Shown in pieces: positions 1 through 8,274 of a stretch of DNA of 64,000 bases. Each line of letters starts with the position of its first letter. Positions within the stretch are counted from its first letter, which is position 1. Source of the DNA: Pseudomonas sp. RIT-PI-q (GTDB lineage Bacteria; Pseudomonadota; Gammaproteobacteria; Pseudomonadales; Pseudomonadaceae); contig NZ_LHPC01000055.1 of assembly GCF_001297125.1 (NCBI RefSeq), positions 62,001 through 126,000 on the forward strand, written 5' to 3'. The notes beneath the pieces are model-generated. The model saw nothing but the letters and a program-made list of their open reading frames with translations. It did no database searches and had not been told where the DNA came from. The translations under genes were made by a program, and so were the position numbers.

Positions 1-530
1 ACGCCGATCGCCTGTACGTGCAGGACGGCGAGCTGTACACCTCGGCCGGGGTCACGGCGGGGATCGATCTGTCGTTGTACCTGCTGGGCCGGGACCACGG
101 GCCGGAAGTGGCCCTCAGCGTGGCCAAGCGGCTGGTGGTGTTCACTCAACGCTCGGGCGGGCAATCGCAGTTCAGCCCGTTCCTCACGCCACACGCGGAA
201 CCGACGTCGGCGGTGGCGTTGGTGCAGCTCTACGTGTTGGCCAACCTCACCGGCGACCTGACGATTGCCGACCTGGCCAATGCGGCCAACATGAGCGCGC
301 GCAACTTTTCACGGGTGTTCGCCAAGGAGGCGAAAATCACTCCGGCGGAATTCGTCGAGCGGGCGCGGGTGGACGCGGCGCGGGTGCTGCTCGAGAGCAC
401 CAGCTCGCCGCTCAAGACCGTGGCGTATCAGTGCGGGTTTCGCGATGCCCAGCACATGCGCAGTGTGTTCAACCGCAGGCTGGGGGTAACGCCGCAGCAG
501 TTCAGGCTGAACTTTGCGGCGATGGTTTGA
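1..530 (+). CDS. GlxA-family AraC transcriptional regulator, C-terminal part (cut by window start)
   Basis: The reading frame is open from base 3 to the TGA at 528-530, so the gene starts outside the window. The first 40 residues seen (with SAGVTAGIDLSLYLL) match the end of the DJ-1/PfpI-like domain of GlxA-type regulators, where this loop follows the nucleophile elbow. The last 100 residues are a double helix-turn-helix AraC/XylS domain, with a first helix around LTIADLANAANMSARNFSRVF and a second around LKTVAYQCGFRDAQHMRSVF. Such proteins regulate amine or amino-acid catabolism in pseudomonads (for example ArgR, GbdR, CdhR), but the effector cannot be told from this fragment. Confidence 0.9.
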   Translation, partial: ADRLYVQDGELYTSAGVTAGIDLSLYLLGRDHGPEVALSVAKRLVVFTQRSGGQSQFSPFLTPHAEPTSAVALVQLYVLANLTGDLTIADLANAANMSARNFSRVFAKEAKITPAEFVERARVDAARVLLESTSSPLKTVAYQCGFRDAQHMRSVFNRRLGVTPQQFRLNFAAMV

Positions 531-555
531 GCCAGCGTTGATAGTGTTTGTAAGG

Positions 556-630
556 GCCTCTTCGCGGGCAAGCCTCGCTCCTACAAGGGCGACGCGTAAC
601 CTGTAGGAGCGAGGCTTGCCCGCGAAGGCG
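556..630. repeat. REP doublet, GAGGCTTGCCCGCG subtype, arms facing outward
   Basis: Two inverted copies of a 25-base arm (561-585 and 602-626) match perfectly and are separated by 16 bases. It lies between convergent genes, where it could fold into a hairpin at both 3' ends. Confidence 0.9.
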
Positions 631-650
631 TCCGCCCGGCCACCGAAAAT

Positions 651-3050
651 CTACTGAGCTGATCGCGCCGGCAACAGCTTCAGCGTGCTACGCGTATTGG
701 CCGTGACTTCTTCATCATTGAGATGCGCCTGGTAGTAGATCCCTTCGATATACGCTTCGGCCTGGTCGTCATAGTGGCTGTCAAACGGCACGCCGCTCTG
801 GCCGACCGGGTTGACGGTCAGGCTGTGGGTCGGGTCGGCGAAGTCGATCAGGCGCCGGGTCGATGGGCCATAGGTCACGGGCCACGGCGCGGGGCCGATC
901 TTGGCCGAGAGGTTGTTCGGCACTTCGTGAGTGCCGGGCGCCGCGAACGGGCCGACGTTGAAGATCCGGTCCAACGGCTTCTGTTGCCCCAGTGGATGAC
1001 CATGGGTCAGCGTGTGCGCCTTGCCCCACTGCCATTGCGCGACATCTGTCCCAAGGGTGGTCTTGAGGTGGGCGATGCTCGCTTGCCACGCCACCTTGAC
1101 CGTATCGGCGCGGGTTTCCTTGCCGAGGGTATTGCGATTGTCCCACCACGGCGAGTCGGCGGTTGCAGCCAGGCGCGGTAGCGCGGCGTCGATCACTCGG
1201 GTCGAGAGCAGTGTTTCGAAAAAGTCATTGCCCAGTTCATCGTGCATCGTCGCGTCAGCCAGGTTGAACAGGAACTGGTTGAACAGCGTGGCGCTGGTGG
1301 AATCCAGCGGGTAATCGCCTTGCCACTGGACCAGTTGCTCCACCAGTTTCAGTTCGGCAGGATCGCTCACCACTTCGCGCAATACCGGCAGCAATGGCGC
1401 CAGCAAACGCGGACCGTAGGCAGTGGTCGTGCCCAGTTGCAGCTTCTGGCTGGCGTCCAGATCCCACTTGATGCTTTTGTCGCTGAGCTGGCGATTGAGC
1501 TGCTGGCCCCGATCGGCCAGGTTGTAATAGCCGGGAATCTCCATGCCGCTCGGCGACACCGGCTGGAAGTTGGCCGAGACGATGTAGCCCCGCGCCGGGT
1601 TCTCTTCCTGCGGGTTGGCGCTGAACGGGTAGAAGCCGTCTTTGTCCGACTCGGCGGAGCTGCCGTCGAGGATGAACCCCGGACGTGCCCCCACCGGACG
1701 TTTCGGCAACTGTGCGGCGGCCCACCAACCGATGTCGCCCTTGGCGTTGGCCCAGACGATGTTCAGGCCTGGCGCCTGGACCTTGGCGGCGGCACTGCGC
1801 GCCTTGGCCAGGGTGTCGGCGCGGTTCAGCTGGTAGAAGCCTTCAAGGATCGGATTCTGACTTTCGAGAAACCCCCACCACATGGCGATCGGCGTTTTGC
1901 CGACGCCGCTGCCCAGCGCATCGTTGACGATCGGACCGTGCGGCGACTGCCGCAGCATCAGCGTTACCGGTGGCTGGCCCTTGACCGCGATCTGCTGTTC
2001 GCTGGTCACCATGTCCACCCACTTGCCGCGATACCAGACCTGGTTGGGATTGTCCGGGTTGACCTTCTCGGCGATCAGATCGAGGTCATCGTTCTGGAAC
2101 ATGGTGATGCTCCAGCCGAAGTCGCGGTTCATCCCCAGGGAGGCGAATGGCATCAAGGCCTGATAGTGGCCGTAGAGTTCGAAGCCCGGCGCCGAAAGGT
2201 GCGCTTCGTACCACACCGACGGCGCAGAGAAGCGGATGTGCGGGTCGCCGGCCAAGAGCGGCTTGCCGCTTTTGGTGCGACTGCCGGAGACGACCCAGGC
2301 GTTGCTGCCCTCAAACTGTGGCAGGCCATTGTCGGCCCGGGCCTGTTCGCTGAGGCGGGCGGGGGCGTTGAGGGCTTTCCAGTCGGCACTGGCGAGGGCT
2401 GGCGGGCTGCCGTTGAGCACACCCTTGGGCTGCCAGTCGAGATCGAACACATTCAGGTAGTTGGGCCCCAACTGATCGCGCACGAAGGTCAGCAACGGTT
2501 CGGTACGAAACGCCGCGGCAAAACTGTAGGCCATGTAGCCGGCGATGCTGATGGTGTCCTGGGCGGTGAACGGGCGCTTGGGAATGCCCAGCACATCGAA
2601 CTCTACGGGTTTCGGATGGCTGTCCTGATATTGATTGATGCCGTCGAGATAGGCTTGCAGGGCGATGAAGGTCGGCGACTGTTTGTCCAGGTTCGCCAGA
2701 TAGGTTTCGGCGCGTTCGCGAATGCGCAGGCTGCGCATCAGTTTGTCGGTATCGAGCAGTTTCGGGCCGAGGATTTCGGCGAGTTCGCCACGGGCGAGTC
2801 GGCGCAGGACTTCCATCTGAAACAGCCGGTCCTGGGCATGCACGTAACCGAGGGCGCGGTACAGGTCGGTTTCGTTGTCGGCGCGGATGTGCGGGATTCC
2901 GCGCTCGTCGTAGCGCACGGTGACCGAACCTTGCAGGTGTTGCAGTTCAACCATGCCCTGGCGTGACGGCTGCTTGCTGTAGACGTACCAGCCGGCGCCT
3001 GCGGCCAGCATGACGATCAGCACGGCAAGAACGGTCAGGCTACGTTTCAT
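651..3050 (-). CDS. hacB: Penicillin-amidase-family acylase, probable acyl-homoserine-lactone acylase HacB
   Basis: 799 residues, the usual size of an Ntn-hydrolase acylase precursor. An N-terminal hydrophobic segment (residues about 4-24) would export it to the periplasm. An alpha chain of about 220 residues, a short spacer and a beta chain follow. The beta chain should begin at Ser249 in the motif GSNAWVVSG, the autocatalytic cleavage site and N-terminal nucleophile of the family. Position in the PAO1-like gene order corresponds to PA0305, the quorum-quenching acylase HacB, which hydrolyses the amide of long-chain acyl-homoserine lactones. The family also includes QuiP and PvdQ, so substrate range is inferred from length and synteny. 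A long open frame on the opposite strand (1242-2966) is a shadow. Confidence 0.85.
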   Translation of the reverse strand: MKRSLTVLAVLIVMLAAGAGWYVYSKQPSRQGMVELQHLQGSVTVRYDERGIPHIRADNETDLYRALGYVHAQDRLFQMEVLRRLARGELAEILGPKLLDTDKLMRSLRIRERAETYLANLDKQSPTFIALQAYLDGINQYQDSHPKPVEFDVLGIPKRPFTAQDTISIAGYMAYSFAAAFRTEPLLTFVRDQLGPNYLNVFDLDWQPKGVLNGSPPALASADWKALNAPARLSEQARADNGLPQFEGSNAWVVSGSRTKSGKPLLAGDPHIRFSAPSVWYEAHLSAPGFELYGHYQALMPFASLGMNRDFGWSITMFQNDDLDLIAEKVNPDNPNQVWYRGKWVDMVTSEQQIAVKGQPPVTLMLRQSPHGPIVNDALGSGVGKTPIAMWWGFLESQNPILEGFYQLNRADTLAKARSAAAKVQAPGLNIVWANAKGDIGWWAAAQLPKRPVGARPGFILDGSSAESDKDGFYPFSANPQEENPARGYIVSANFQPVSPSGMEIPGYYNLADRGQQLNRQLSDKSIKWDLDASQKLQLGTTTAYGPRLLAPLLPVLREVVSDPAELKLVEQLVQWQGDYPLDSTSATLFNQFLFNLADATMHDELGNDFFETLLSTRVIDAALPRLAATADSPWWDNRNTLGKETRADTVKVAWQASIAHLKTTLGTDVAQWQWGKAHTLTHGHPLGQQKPLDRIFNVGPFAAPGTHEVPNNLSAKIGPAPWPVTYGPSTRRLIDFADPTHSLTVNPVGQSGVPFDSHYDDQAEAYIEGIYYQAHLNDEEVTANTRSTLKLLPARSAQ

Positions 3051-3159
3051 GGTGATTCCTTGTTTTTGTTATGAGTGACAGCAGTTCCCTGGCGCCACTG
3101 TTTACCACGGCTTGCCGACCGGACCATCGCACTTAGGAGGGATTCGCCTCTCCTGAGCG

Positions 3160-3762
3160 CTACTTCTTTGTCTCGAGGTTTGTATCGACCGGCCACGGGC
3201 AGTAACACCCCACAGCCAGTGTGTGCGTGGCATTCACGGCGCGGCCTTCGTTCAACGCCTGCAGGATCGGCTCGATAAAGCTGTTGCTCGAGTTGCAGGT
3301 CAGGCCTTCGCTGTACGGGCCGAAATACGCCAGTTTGCCGCTGCGATCCCATATCGCCACGGCCGGGCTGGCGGGGATCTGTTCGGAACCGGGCAGGATG
3401 GTGATGGTTTTCAGGCTGCTCAACGTGCTGGGCAACTGGCCATGGCTGCCAGGCTTTTGTACCGCATAAAACTCCACGCCTTGCGGTACATAGTGCTCAA
3501 CCATTTCGGTCAGGTGCTGTTGATTACCGACGTTGCACGGGCAGGCCGGGTCCCAGAAGTGCACGAGGCGGATGGCGCCGGGACCGGCGAGGTTGTCGGG
3601 CAGGCGCAACGGATCGCCGGAGAACACCGCTGTGTGTGAGCTGAACGCTCGCAGGTAGCGCCCCTGAAACCAGTCGTAAGCGGCCCACAGTACGCCGGCG
3701 CACACGAGGGCGAGCAGGCTGGCAAGCAGTGTGGTGCGGTAGGCCGGACGCATGGGTTTCAA
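3160..3762 (-). CDS. Thioredoxin-like membrane-anchored protein (DUF6436-type)
   Basis: 200 residues. One hydrophobic segment at residues about 9-28 anchors it to the inner membrane, and the rest should lie in the periplasm. A thioredoxin-like core carries VHFWDPACPCNVGNQQHL, where CPC stands in the place of the usual CxxC, and a cis-Pro-like ASPAVAIWD later. Two more cysteine groups occur near the end (TCNSS and GCYCPWP). The family is uncharacterised; a redox or metal-binding role is inferred from the cysteines. It lies 109 bases upstream of the acylase on the same strand and could be co-transcribed with it. A 101-residue frame at 3047-3352 on the same strand is an out-of-frame shadow. Confidence 0.75.
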   Translation of the reverse strand: MKPMRPAYRTTLLASLLALVCAGVLWAAYDWFQGRYLRAFSSHTAVFSGDPLRLPDNLAGPGAIRLVHFWDPACPCNVGNQQHLTEMVEHYVPQGVEFYAVQKPGSHGQLPSTLSSLKTITILPGSEQIPASPAVAIWDRSGKLAYFGPYSEGLTCNSSNSFIEPILQALNEGRAVNATHTLAVGCYCPWPVDTNLETKK

Positions 3763-3851
3763 TCCTCGAAGGTCGCCCAGCTTGCCATGCTTGCCGCGAC
3801 AGATGAATATCGCAGGCCCATAAAGTCTGTTTCAGGTTTTGGAATTTGCTC

Positions 3852-4799
3852 ATGTCCGCCACTTTCGACCCCGATCATCTGCGTGCCAGCCTGCGGCCAT
3901 TGGCCGAGGGGCAGCCGCTGTCGGTGGAAGCGCTGGCTTACCAGCGGTTCTACGGGCTGGATTTTCCGGGACGCGATGTGCGCAGCGGCCTGGGGTGTTT
4001 CGCGGTGGATGGTTACGACGTGGTCAGTCAGGTCTGGTGGCCCGAGCGGGCAAAAGCCACGCTGTTTTTGTTCCATGGGTTCTACGATCACACCGGGCTT
4101 TACCGGCATGTGATCGAGTGGGCGCTGGACCAGGGTTTCGCGGTGATTGCCTGCGACCTGCCGGGGCACGGGCTGTCCAGTGGCGAGCGGGCGAGCATCA
4201 AGGATTTCGCCGAGTATCAGGACACGCTGCAAGGATTGTTCGCCGAGGCGTTGTCCCTTGATCTGCCGCAACCGTGGCACCTTTGCGGGCAAAGCACCGG
4301 TGGCGCGATCGTGATCGATCATGTGCTCAACCAGGGCGCGAGCAGCCCGGCCCAGGGCCAGGTGATTTTGCTGTCGCCCTTGGTGAGGCCGCGAGCCTGG
4401 GGCTGGTCGCAGCTCAGCTATTACCTGCTCAAGCCGTTCGTCAAAGCCATTGCCCGACGCTTCAGCGAGAATTCCAACGACCCGGATTTCTTGCCGTTCC
4501 TGCAAGCCGATCCATTACAACCGCTGCGCTTGCCGACGGCCTGGGTCGGTGCGCTGGCGCGGTGGATCAAGCGTATCGAAGCCGCACCGGGCAGCCCCCG
4601 GCGACCGCTGATTGTGCAGGGGCAGGCGGACATGACGGTGGATTGGGAACATAACCTTGAGGTGTTGAAGGCCAAGTTCGATCGGCCGCAGGTGTTGATG
4701 TTGCCACAGGCGCGGCATCACCTGGCGAATGAGACGCTGGCGTTGCGGGGGGAGTATTTTGGGTTTTTGACGAAGCGGATCAAAGGTCGGAATCTTTAG
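3852..4799 (+). CDS. Alpha/beta hydrolase, lysophospholipase / monoacylglycerol-lipase type
   Basis: 315 residues from the ATG at 3852; an in-frame TTG at 3846 is less likely as a start. The fold markers are all present: oxyanion-hole region FLFHGFYDHTGLY, the CDLPGHGLSSG loop typical of lysophospholipase L2 and monoglyceride lipases, nucleophile Ser148 in GQSTGG, the acid around QGQADMTVDW and the base in LPQARHHLANE. No signal peptide, so it is cytoplasmic. It is divergent from the thioredoxin-like gene with 89 bases between them. Natural substrate unknown; a lysolipid or monoacylglycerol is the family expectation. Confidence 0.85.
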   Translation: MSATFDPDHLRASLRPLAEGQPLSVEALAYQRFYGLDFPGRDVRSGLGCFAVDGYDVVSQVWWPERAKATLFLFHGFYDHTGLYRHVIEWALDQGFAVIACDLPGHGLSSGERASIKDFAEYQDTLQGLFAEALSLDLPQPWHLCGQSTGGAIVIDHVLNQGASSPAQGQVILLSPLVRPRAWGWSQLSYYLLKPFVKAIARRFSENSNDPDFLPFLQADPLQPLRLPTAWVGALARWIKRIEAAPGSPRRPLIVQGQADMTVDWEHNLEVLKAKFDRPQVLMLPQARHHLANETLALRGEYFGFLTKRIKGRNL

Positions 4800-4812
4800 G
4801 AGCCATGATGGC

Positions 4813-4909
4813 CCCATCGCGGGCAAGCCCGCTCCCACAGGTTTTTGTGGTGAACACAAAGTTGCGGGTTTACACCATTCACTGTGGGAGCGGGCTTGCC
4901 CGCGATGGC
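4813..4909. repeat. REP doublet, GGGCTTGCCCGCG subtype, arms facing outward
   Basis: Arms at about 4814-4840 and 4882-4908 are inverted copies of each other. It lies between convergent 3' ends of the hydrolase and DUF2059 genes. Confidence 0.9.
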
Positions 4910-4929
4910 GATTTTCCAGGCGCTGAGGA

Positions 4930-5682
4930 TTACTGACGAAGACTCGACGTATCCTGCCCCACCGCCAACCCCGCACGAATCGCCGCCAGCGCCGCCTGGT
5001 AATAAGCCTTGCCCTCAGCAGACTCGGCAAACGTGGCGAACTCTTCCAGTTCGTCATCCGACAGGTCGCGATAGACATACAGCAACGTGTTGTTCAGGTC
5101 GCTGCCGATCTGGTCCATCAAGCGCTGGCGCTGTCCGTTCAACATCCCTTGTGCCTGACCGCCACCGAGCAGGCCGGGGATCATCGAACTGAGGCTGTCG
5201 GCCGCGACACCGGCAATCGCCAGGCTGACTTCGGCGCCGGCCTCGCGAGCGGGCAGGGCCTGGGCCAGATGGCCGATGATCAGCATGCGGCTGTCAGTGG
5301 CTTGCATCTTGGGCAAGCCCTTGGCGTTTTTTGCCAGTTGATCGCGGCGCGTCGCCAGCAGTTCGGCGGCGACGATTTTCTTCCCCAGCGGAGATTGAAA
5401 GAACGTCAACGCAGGCTTCGGATCGGTGAGGGTCTTGCGCAATTGCGCTTCGGCGCGCTGGTCCACGGCCTGGGGCGCAAAACGCTGATTGCTGTTGTTG
5501 ACCAGTGCCTGGAACACCGCCGGTGGCAGGCTGTTCTGGTAACGCTGCTGAGCGGCTGAAAGTGCGTCGTTGAAATGCGCGCGTTGTTCTGGCCAGCCGG
5601 CGACCTTGTACAACTGGTCGTGGCCGTCTGCCCAGGCGGGCATTACGCAGAACATCAACAGTGAGAAAAGCAAACGGCGCAT
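4930..5682 (-). CDS. DUF2059-domain secreted protein
   Basis: 250 residues when started at the ATG at 5682, preceded by an AGGAG ribosome-binding site. The open frame runs on to 5820, but the extension lacks a signal and overlaps the divergent oxygenase gene. The first 19 residues (MRRLLFSLLMFCVMPAWAD) are a Sec signal peptide. The C-terminal DLSDDELEEFATFAESAEG and what follows resemble DUF2059, a helical domain found in periplasmic proteins of unknown role. The position fits PAO1 PA0309. No catalytic motif is seen. Confidence 0.75.
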   Translation of the reverse strand: MRRLLFSLLMFCVMPAWADGHDQLYKVAGWPEQRAHFNDALSAAQQRYQNSLPPAVFQALVNNSNQRFAPQAVDQRAEAQLRKTLTDPKPALTFFQSPLGKKIVAAELLATRRDQLAKNAKGLPKMQATDSRMLIIGHLAQALPAREAGAEVSLAIAGVAADSLSSMIPGLLGGGQAQGMLNGQRQRLMDQIGSDLNNTLLYVYRDLSDDELEEFATFAESAEGKAYYQAALAAIRAGLAVGQDTSSLRQ

Positions 5683-5790
5683 AGGGACTCCTGTCAGCAG
5701 GCGACTATTCTCCGTGTGGCCTTCGTTCTTGTCGAGAATTCGTATCAACCCGCTGCGCGGCTCTGTCGGATTTACAGGCGCAGGAATACT

Positions 5791-6423
5791 ATGCGCGTCA
5801 TGCAAATACCCTCTGATCACCCGCTGCTGTTACGTATCGTCGACGACCTGGCTGAACACGGCTGGTCGCAGCAGAATATTTTCCTGCCTCTGGGTCTGAC
5901 CCAGGAACTGGCGGCCGAGTGCCGTAAACGTTCTGCCGAGGGTGAATTGGCGCCGGCGGCCGTGGGGCGCGGGCCGACATCGGAGATCCGCGAGGGGATT
6001 CGAGGCGACCATATCCAGTGGATCGACCCCGGTCAGGCGCTGGCGTGCGACAGTTATCTGGAGCTGATGGACAGCCTGCGCGAGGCGATGAATCGCGGTT
6101 TGTATTTGGGCCTGGAAGATTTCGAAAGTCATTTCGCCCTGTACCCGCCTGGTGCTTTCTACCTCAAGCACGTCGACCGTTTCCGCGATGATGACCGGCG
6201 CATGGTGTCGGCGGTGGTCTACCTCAATGACGCCTGGCTGCCCGAGCACGGCGGCCAGTTGCGCATGTACCTGGCCGACGGTGTCGAACACGATGTGCTG
6301 CCGGCCGGCGGAAGCCTGGTGGTGTTCCTGTCGGGTGAAGTGCCCCACGAAGTCCTGCCCGCGACGCGCGAGCGCCTGTCGTTGACCGGCTGGTTCCGGC
6401 GTCGCGGCAACGAGCCGTTCTGA
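5791..6423 (+). CDS. 2-oxoglutarate/Fe(II) oxygenase (prolyl-4-hydroxylase-like fold)
   Basis: 210 residues from the ATG at 5791. The double-stranded beta-helix iron triad is visible as His127 and Asp129 in YLKHVDRF and His186 in SGEVPHEVLP, with an arginine a few residues later (RERLSLTGWFR) to bind 2-oxoglutarate. The C-terminal SLTGWFRRR is characteristic of the bacterial prolyl-4-hydroxylase-like group annotated in pseudomonads beside the DUF523 gene. Substrate unknown; hydroxylation of a protein such as an elongation factor is a possibility for this group, not shown here. The next gene starts 3 bases after its stop, so the two are co-transcribed. Confidence 0.85.
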   Translation: MRVMQIPSDHPLLLRIVDDLAEHGWSQQNIFLPLGLTQELAAECRKRSAEGELAPAAVGRGPTSEIREGIRGDHIQWIDPGQALACDSYLELMDSLREAMNRGLYLGLEDFESHFALYPPGAFYLKHVDRFRDDDRRMVSAVVYLNDAWLPEHGGQLRMYLADGVEHDVLPAGGSLVVFLSGEVPHEVLPATRERLSLTGWFRRRGNEPF

Positions 6424-6425
6424 TC

Positions 6426-6911
6426 ATGCAGAAGATTCTGGTAAGCCGCTGCCTGCTGGGCCACCGTGTTCGTTACGACGGCGGGGCCAGCGGGCCGTTC
6501 GATCAGCTTCAACAGTGGCTCGACGAAGGTCGGATCGTGCCGTTGGGTCCGGAAGTGGCCGGCGGATTGCCGACTCCGAGGGCCGCGGCGGAAATCCCGG
6601 GCGGGCAGGGCGGTGAAGTGCTGGATGGCCAGGCGTCAGTGATCACCACGGACGGCGCGGACGTCAGTGCCGAGTTTCTCTCGGGGGCTTATCAGGCGCT
6701 GGAACTGGTGCAAAAGCACGGTATCCGGATTGCCGTGCTCAAGGCCAACAGCCCGTCTTGCGGGAATTTGCTGACCTATGACGGGACGTTCAGCGGTGTG
6801 AAGGTCAGTGGTGAGGGCGTCACTGCGGCGCTACTCAAGCGTCATGGCGTGCAAGTCTTCAGCGAGCTGGAGTTGGCTGAAGCAGCGCAGTCCTTGGCAA
6901 CACTCGACTAA
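6426..6911 (+). CDS. DUF523 family protein (YbbK-like)
   Basis: 161 residues. The N-terminal KILVSRCLLGHRVRYDGG and the later VLKANSPSCGN motif are the two cysteine-containing signatures of DUF523. The family is unassigned; the paired conserved cysteines suggest metal or thiol chemistry. The ATG lies 3 bases behind the stop of the oxygenase, so translation is probably coupled. Confidence 0.8.
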   Translation: MQKILVSRCLLGHRVRYDGGASGPFDQLQQWLDEGRIVPLGPEVAGGLPTPRAAAEIPGGQGGEVLDGQASVITTDGADVSAEFLSGAYQALELVQKHGIRIAVLKANSPSCGNLLTYDGTFSGVKVSGEGVTAALLKRHGVQVFSELELAEAAQSLATLD

Positions 6912-6928
6912 CAACCTACACAAAACCA

Positions 6929-7020
6929 CTGTGGGAGCGGGCTTGCCCGCGATGACGGTCTTGCATTCACTATCAATGTTGAATGTTATGGCCTCATCGC
7001 GGGCAAGCCCGCTCCCCCAG
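6929..7020. repeat. REP doublet, GGGCTTGCCCGCG subtype, arms facing inward
   Basis: Arms at 6929-6953 and 6995-7020. The spacer contains TCAATGTTGAATG, a core shared with other inward doublets in this window. The right arm has one substitution (CCCCCAG for CCCACAG). Confidence 0.9.
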
Positions 7021-7050
7021 GTTTATCTTTTACTTCAGGTCGTCGTTGAA

Positions 7051-7638
7051 TCAGGGTTTTGGCGGCAAGCTGGTGTCCGCCCCAAACCACTTCTGCGACA
7101 ACGCTTCCAGTCGTCCATCGGCCTTGATCCGCTGCAAGGCGTTTTCCAGGCTGGCGTGGAACGCCGGGTTGCCCTTCTGGAACGGAATTGCCAGGCCCAC
7201 CACCGGACCGTCTTTGGGCTGCTCTTCCGCCAGCGATTGCACCAGCACCATCGACCGCGGCTGCTCTTCCTTCTGCGCGATCAATTGCGCATGGGTGTAG
7301 CTGTAAGGTTCGCTGAAATCGAAACGATCCTTGAGATCGGCGGTCATTGCTATGTGATTGATCGCGACGTCGTACTTGCCGGTTTCGACGCCGGGCAACA
7401 GATCGTTGGCATCGGTGACAACGAAGTCGGCCCGTACATCCAGTTCATTGGCCAACAGTTGGCCCAATTCGACTTCGAAGCCCGTTAGTTTGCCATCGTC
7501 CTTGAAATTGAACGGCGGTGTATTAGCCTCAAGTGCAATGCGCAATTCGCCACGGTCGTTTACATCGTCAATCAGTTCGGCATGAGCCAAAGGGCTCAAA
7601 AGGGGTAGCAGGCAGATCAGGCCAGGCAAAAAACGCAT
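7051..7638 (-). CDS. Short amino-acid-type solute-binding protein lacking most of lobe 2
   Basis: 195 residues from the ATG at 7638, which has AAGGAG about 6 bases upstream; a GTG at 7644 is too close to that site. A signal peptide (about 22 residues, ending AHA) is followed by a normal first half of a family-3 binding protein: GELRIALEANTPPFNF, FEVELGQLLANEL and VAINHIAMTADLKDRFDFSEPY. The middle part that forms lobe 2 (about 60-70 residues, usually starting near a GKxVGVQxGT motif) is missing, and the frame goes straight to the C-terminal hinge and lobe-1 end (NALQRIKADGRLEALSQKWFG). No permease or ATPase gene is adjacent. It may be a sensor or remnant. Confidence 0.8.
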   Translation of the reverse strand: MRFLPGLICLLPLLSPLAHAELIDDVNDRGELRIALEANTPPFNFKDDGKLTGFEVELGQLLANELDVRADFVVTDANDLLPGVETGKYDVAINHIAMTADLKDRFDFSEPYSYTHAQLIAQKEEQPRSMVLVQSLAEEQPKDGPVVGLAIPFQKGNPAFHASLENALQRIKADGRLEALSQKWFGADTSLPPKP

Positions 7639-7773
7639 GGTCACTCCTTTGAATTCATTATTGCGACGCTCTGGTTCAGGCGCGCTTTGCTATGGTTGTC
7701 GAGTGCCTTCGACAACGAATGGCCGTGAAGTTGTCATGGCCACGCGGATTTTACGAAAAAACTGGAGAAGAGA

Positions 7774-8199
7774 ATGAAAACCTTTATGTCACGAGCAGCA
7801 TTGGCTGGCCTGTTGATGGGCGTTTCAGTGCTGGCCAGTGCTGCCACACCGGCTCCGAAAGGTGCCGAAGTGTCCATCGTTTCTCCTGAAGATGGTGGGA
7901 CTGTCCCGCAAACCTTCAAGGTTAAATTCGCTGTCGAGAACGTTGCGCTGGCGCCAGCGGGCGATACCACCAAGAACACCGGCCACCACCATTTGCTGAT
8001 CGATGCCAAGGAAGTTGTGGCTGCAGGGGCAGTCATCCCGGCAGATGCCAATCACGTTCATTTTGGCAAGGCGCAAACCGAAACGGAGCTGACGCTGACA
8101 CCTGGCAAGCACACCTTGCAGTTGGAGTTAGGCGACATGAGCCATATGGCCTTCGATCCGCCAATCGTGTCGAAGAAGATCACCGTCAACGTGAAGTAA
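7774..8199 (+). CDS. DUF4399 periplasmic protein
   Basis: 141 residues with a signal peptide of about 23 residues (ending LASAA). The mature part is a single DUF4399 domain with the histidine-rich NTGHHHLLID, NHVHFGKAQTE and GDMSHMAFDPP segments, which suggest metal binding. The family is uncharacterised. A Rho-independent terminator follows at 8229. It is divergent from the short binding-protein gene with 135 bases between. Confidence 0.8.
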   Translation: MKTFMSRAALAGLLMGVSVLASAATPAPKGAEVSIVSPEDGGTVPQTFKVKFAVENVALAPAGDTTKNTGHHHLLIDAKEVVAAGAVIPADANHVHFGKAQTETELTLTPGKHTLQLELGDMSHMAFDPPIVSKKITVNVK

Positions 8200-8228
8200 C
8201 CTGCTCGGAGTAAAGAACCGCGGACATG

Positions 8229-8258
8229 AAAAAGGAGCCCCTAAGGGCTCCTTTTTTT
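8229..8258. terminator. Bidirectional Rho-independent terminator between the DUF4399 gene and serA
   Basis: A perfect 8-bp stem (AGGAGCCC / GGGCTCCT) with a 4-base loop is flanked by A-tract and T-tract, so it can end transcription of both convergent genes. Confidence 0.92.
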
Positions 8259-8274
8259 GTCGCTCAAGTCGCTA

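Noticed and set aside
1242..2966. 574-residue open frame antisense to the acylase gene
   Set aside because: Shadow of the acylase codons; no domain or start signal.
3047..3352. 101-residue frame on the minus strand next to the acylase start
   Set aside because: It overlaps the thioredoxin-like gene in another frame, is rich in Arg and Gln, and no start signal was seen.
7051..7638. Frameshifted pseudogene explanation for the short binding protein
   Set aside because: The frame is continuous with good codon use on both sides of the missing lobe, so an in-frame deletion or a genuine short form is more likely than a frameshift.
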